In this document: one piece after another, positions 62,416 through 64,000 of the stretch
How the letters are laid out: each line of letters starts with the position of its first letter
How positions within the stretch are numbered: the stretch's first letter is position 1
Assembly: GCF_038024125.1 (NCBI RefSeq)
Contig: NZ_CP150662.1
Location: forward strand, 2,187,501-2,251,500
Reading direction: 5' to 3'
Source of the DNA: Polaribacter gangjinensis
GTDB lineage: Bacteria > Bacteroidota > Bacteroidia > Flavobacteriales > Flavobacteriaceae
Length of the DNA stretch: 64,000 nt
Translations under genes and position numbers: made by a program
Notes under the pieces: model-generated
The model's input: only the letters and a program-made list of their open reading frames with translations
Told to the model about the DNA's origin: nothing
The model's database searches: none

Positions 62416-63299
62416 TCTATCGCTCTTTTTGTGATGTCACCAAAAGCATCAATTCTTCTATCTCTAAAAAATGGCCAATTCTGACGTACATTTTCTTGCA
62501 AATCCAAATTTACTTCAGCAATCAATATTTCTTCTTTGTCATGAGATGCTTGTGCTAAAATTTCTCCTTGAGGACCTGCAATAAAGGATGCTCCCCAAAA
62601 TTCCAATCCATCAGTATCTGGTATGTATTTTTCTAAACCAATTCTGTTTGCTGCTGCTACATAAACGCCATTTGCAACTGCATGTCCTTTCATCACATTC
62701 ATCCAAGCACCATACTGATTTTCACCATATTGAGCTTTTTCTTTAGGATGCCAACCAATAGCAGTTGGATAAAACAATACTTCTGCTCCTTTCAACGCAG
62801 TTAGTCTTGCAGCTTCAGGATACCATTGATCCCAGCAAATCAACACTCCCACTTTTCCTTTGTTGGTTTGGTTTGATTTAAAGCCTAAATCACCAGGAGT
62901 AAAATAGAATTTTTCGTAAAAGTGAGGGTCATCTGGAATGTGCATTTTGCGATACAAGCCAGCTTCAGTTCCATCAGTATCAATAATGTAAGCACTGTTG
63001 TGATAAATACCTGCCATGCGTTTTTCAAAAAAAGGCACAACGATTACGACACCTAATTCTTTGGCTAATTCGCTAAAAGCAGTAAACGAAATGCTATACA
63101 AAGGCTCAGCATAAGCAAAATTATCTGTATCTTCACTTTGACAGAAATAATGACTGCTATACAATTCTGGTAAAGAAATTACTTCTGCGCCTTTTCCGGC
63201 AGCATCTCTTACCCATTGCAAACACTTTTTAAGGTTATTCTCTGGAGTGTTATTAAGGTTTAATTGAATAACTGCTATTTTATAGGTGTTCTTCATCAT
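62412..63299 (-). CDS. aguB: N-carbamoylputrescine amidohydrolase
   Basis: Nitrilase-family enzyme that hydrolyses N-carbamoylputrescine to putrescine, ammonia and CO2. 295 residues. The catalytic triad is Glu45 (SLPELYSS), Lys118 (RKMHIPDD) and Cys155 (LICWDQWYPEA). I place the start at the ATG at 63299 (a second ATG follows at 63296), because the longer frame begins with a TTG that overlaps the -7 box. It is first in the aguBA operon. Confidence 0.95.
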   Translation of the reverse strand: MMKNTYKIAVIQLNLNNTPENNLKKCLQWVRDAAGKGAEVISLPELYSSHYFCQSEDTDNFAYAEPLYSISFTAFSELAKELGVVIVVPFFEKRMAGIYHNSAYIIDTDGTEAGLYRKMHIPDDPHFYEKFYFTPGDLGFKSNQTNKGKVGVLICWDQWYPEAARLTALKGAEVLFYPTAIGWHPKEKAQYGENQYGAWMNVMKGHAVANGVYVAAANRIGLEKYIPDTDGLEFWGASFIAGPQGEILAQASHDKEEILIAEVNLDLQENVRQNWPFFRDRRIDAFGDITKRAID

Positions 63300-63317
63300 C
63301 AGTTGAAATTTGAAGCA

Positions 63318-63325
63318 CAAAAGTA
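63318..63325 (-). promoter_or_regulatory. -7 promoter box for aguBA
   Basis: The minus strand reads TACTTTTG, a match to TAnnTTTG, 18 bases before the aguB ATG. Confidence 0.55.
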
Positions 63326-63342
63326 TGAATTTCTATGAAATT

Positions 63343-63382
63343 GTTTAAGGGTTTAAAGGTTTAACTGTTTGAAGGTTTAATT
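63343..63382. repeat. Five tandem copies of an 8-base GTTTAARG repeat
   Basis: Units begin at 63343, 63351, 63359, 63367 and 63375: GTTTAAGG, GTTTAAAG, GTTTAACT, GTTTGAAG, GTTTAATT. The period is exact with slight divergence. It lies between aguB and the DASS transporter gene, upstream of the aguB promoter. Confidence 0.85.
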
Positions 63383-63398
63383 AGTCAGGAGTTTTTTA

Positions 63399-64000
63399 TC
63401 AAAATCCGAATAAGAAGAAACTTGCAATTGTAAACAAAATCAAAACGATAGGGCCAAATAATCCTATAAACAATCCTCCAGGAAAAAATTCTTTTTGATT
63501 TACAATTCCCAAACTATATGCTACCGCATTTGGTGGAGTAGAAACAGGAAGTAGTAACGCACAAGAAGCTGTTAATCCGATAATTACAGGTAAAAATGCT
63601 ACGTTTGCTCCCGGAATTAAACTTACTAACGAAATTCCAACTGGCACTAAAATTGTTGTAGCAGCAGTGTTACTCATAAAGTTAGATAATAACACTGAAA
63701 CATAACCAAAAAGAGCAATTAGAATGTAGTAATTCAATTCAAAATTTTGAATACTCTGTACAAAATACTCTGCAATTCCCTGTTCTTTTATTGCCAAACC
63801 TAGTGATAATCCACCAGCAACCAACATCAAAGTGTCCCAAGGTAATTTTCTAACATCTTCAGAATCAACAATTCCAAGCATGGTTAGTAGTACAATTGGC
63901 AAACCAGAAACTACAGCAACAGGAATTCCTGTCCATTGAGAAGTTAACCATAATGTAAGTGTACAAACTAGCACAATCAACACAATATTTTTTTTGATTT
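63399..64000 (-). CDS. SLC13/DASS family anion symporter (5' end cut by window edge)
   Basis: C-terminal part (about 200 residues) of a sodium-coupled dicarboxylate, citrate or sulfate transporter in the inner membrane. The family signature SNFMSNTAATTILVP and the late PVSTPPNAVAYS motif (the second SNT-like sodium/substrate site is modified) are both present, along with about five membrane helices. The frame is open to the window edge, and the GTG at 63983 is internal. The substrate cannot be told. A sulfate-carrying member would be interesting next to a sulfatase locus, but aguBA lies between them. Confidence 0.88.
   Translation of the reverse strand, partial: IKKNIVLIVLVCTLTLWLTSQWTGIPVAVVSGLPIVLLTMLGIVDSEDVRKLPWDTLMLVAGGLSLGLAIKEQGIAEYFVQSIQNFELNYYILIALFGYVSVLLSNFMSNTAATTILVPVGISLVSLIPGANVAFLPVIIGLTASCALLLPVSTPPNAVAYSLGIVNQKEFFPGGLFIGLFGPIVLILFTIASFFLFGF

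Noticed and set aside
63343..63382. CRISPR-like array
   Set aside because: The period is only 8 bases with no spacers, so it is a short tandem repeat.

Overview
The window is AT-rich DNA from a member of the Bacteroidota, most likely a marine Flavobacteriaceae of the Polaribacter/Tenacibaculum kind. The evidence is a SusC/SusD pair, four proteins ending in type IX secretion (T9SS) sorting domains, a hybrid two-component regulator, many lipoproteins, and repeated TAnnTTTG promoter boxes placed 5-30 bases before genes. Genus is inference only.

Bases 1-10700 hold a 5'-truncated penicillin-binding protein 1C, an MBL-fold hydrolase with a subtilisin-like lipoprotein, an M1 peptidase, and a 1233-residue minus-strand protein joining a metallophosphoesterase, a kinase-like segment and an outer-membrane barrel. 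Bases 10700-15000 (minus) carry a MocA-like/XdhC pair and a tightly packed selO-msrA-msrB operon. Bases 15000-19000 hold an HD domain fused to a Pycsar-effector-type membrane domain, and a GAF-like protein. Bases 18959-24844 form a plus-strand cassette: secreted CotH-type kinase, VTC-domain protein, DUF4956 membrane protein and DUF2490 protein. Housekeeping genes follow (der, era, an MFS transporter, an initiator tRNA). Bases 29400-34200 hold two T9SS beta-helix paralogues flanked by two small proteins; one of these is only 55 residues.

Bases 34526-61323 are one large polysaccharide utilisation locus (PUL). A minus-strand operon runs from three paralogous, unrecognised TIM-barrel (clan GH-A-like) hydrolases through susC, susD, a decayed sulfatase and a GH116 enzyme to an esterase. 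Upstream of it lie a hybrid two-component regulator and a GH130-symporter-sulfatase operon. Diverging from that is a sulfatase-sulfatase-manA operon. Three intact sulfatases, GH130 and mannose-6-phosphate isomerase suggest a sulfated, mannose-containing polysaccharide. No recognised endo-acting depolymerase is present, so the three paralogues are the best candidates for backbone cleavage. This is the most promising undescribed system in the window.

The right end holds aguA-aguB (agmatine to putrescine) and a truncated SLC13/DASS transporter. No CRISPR array, insertion sequence, prophage or rRNA gene was seen.
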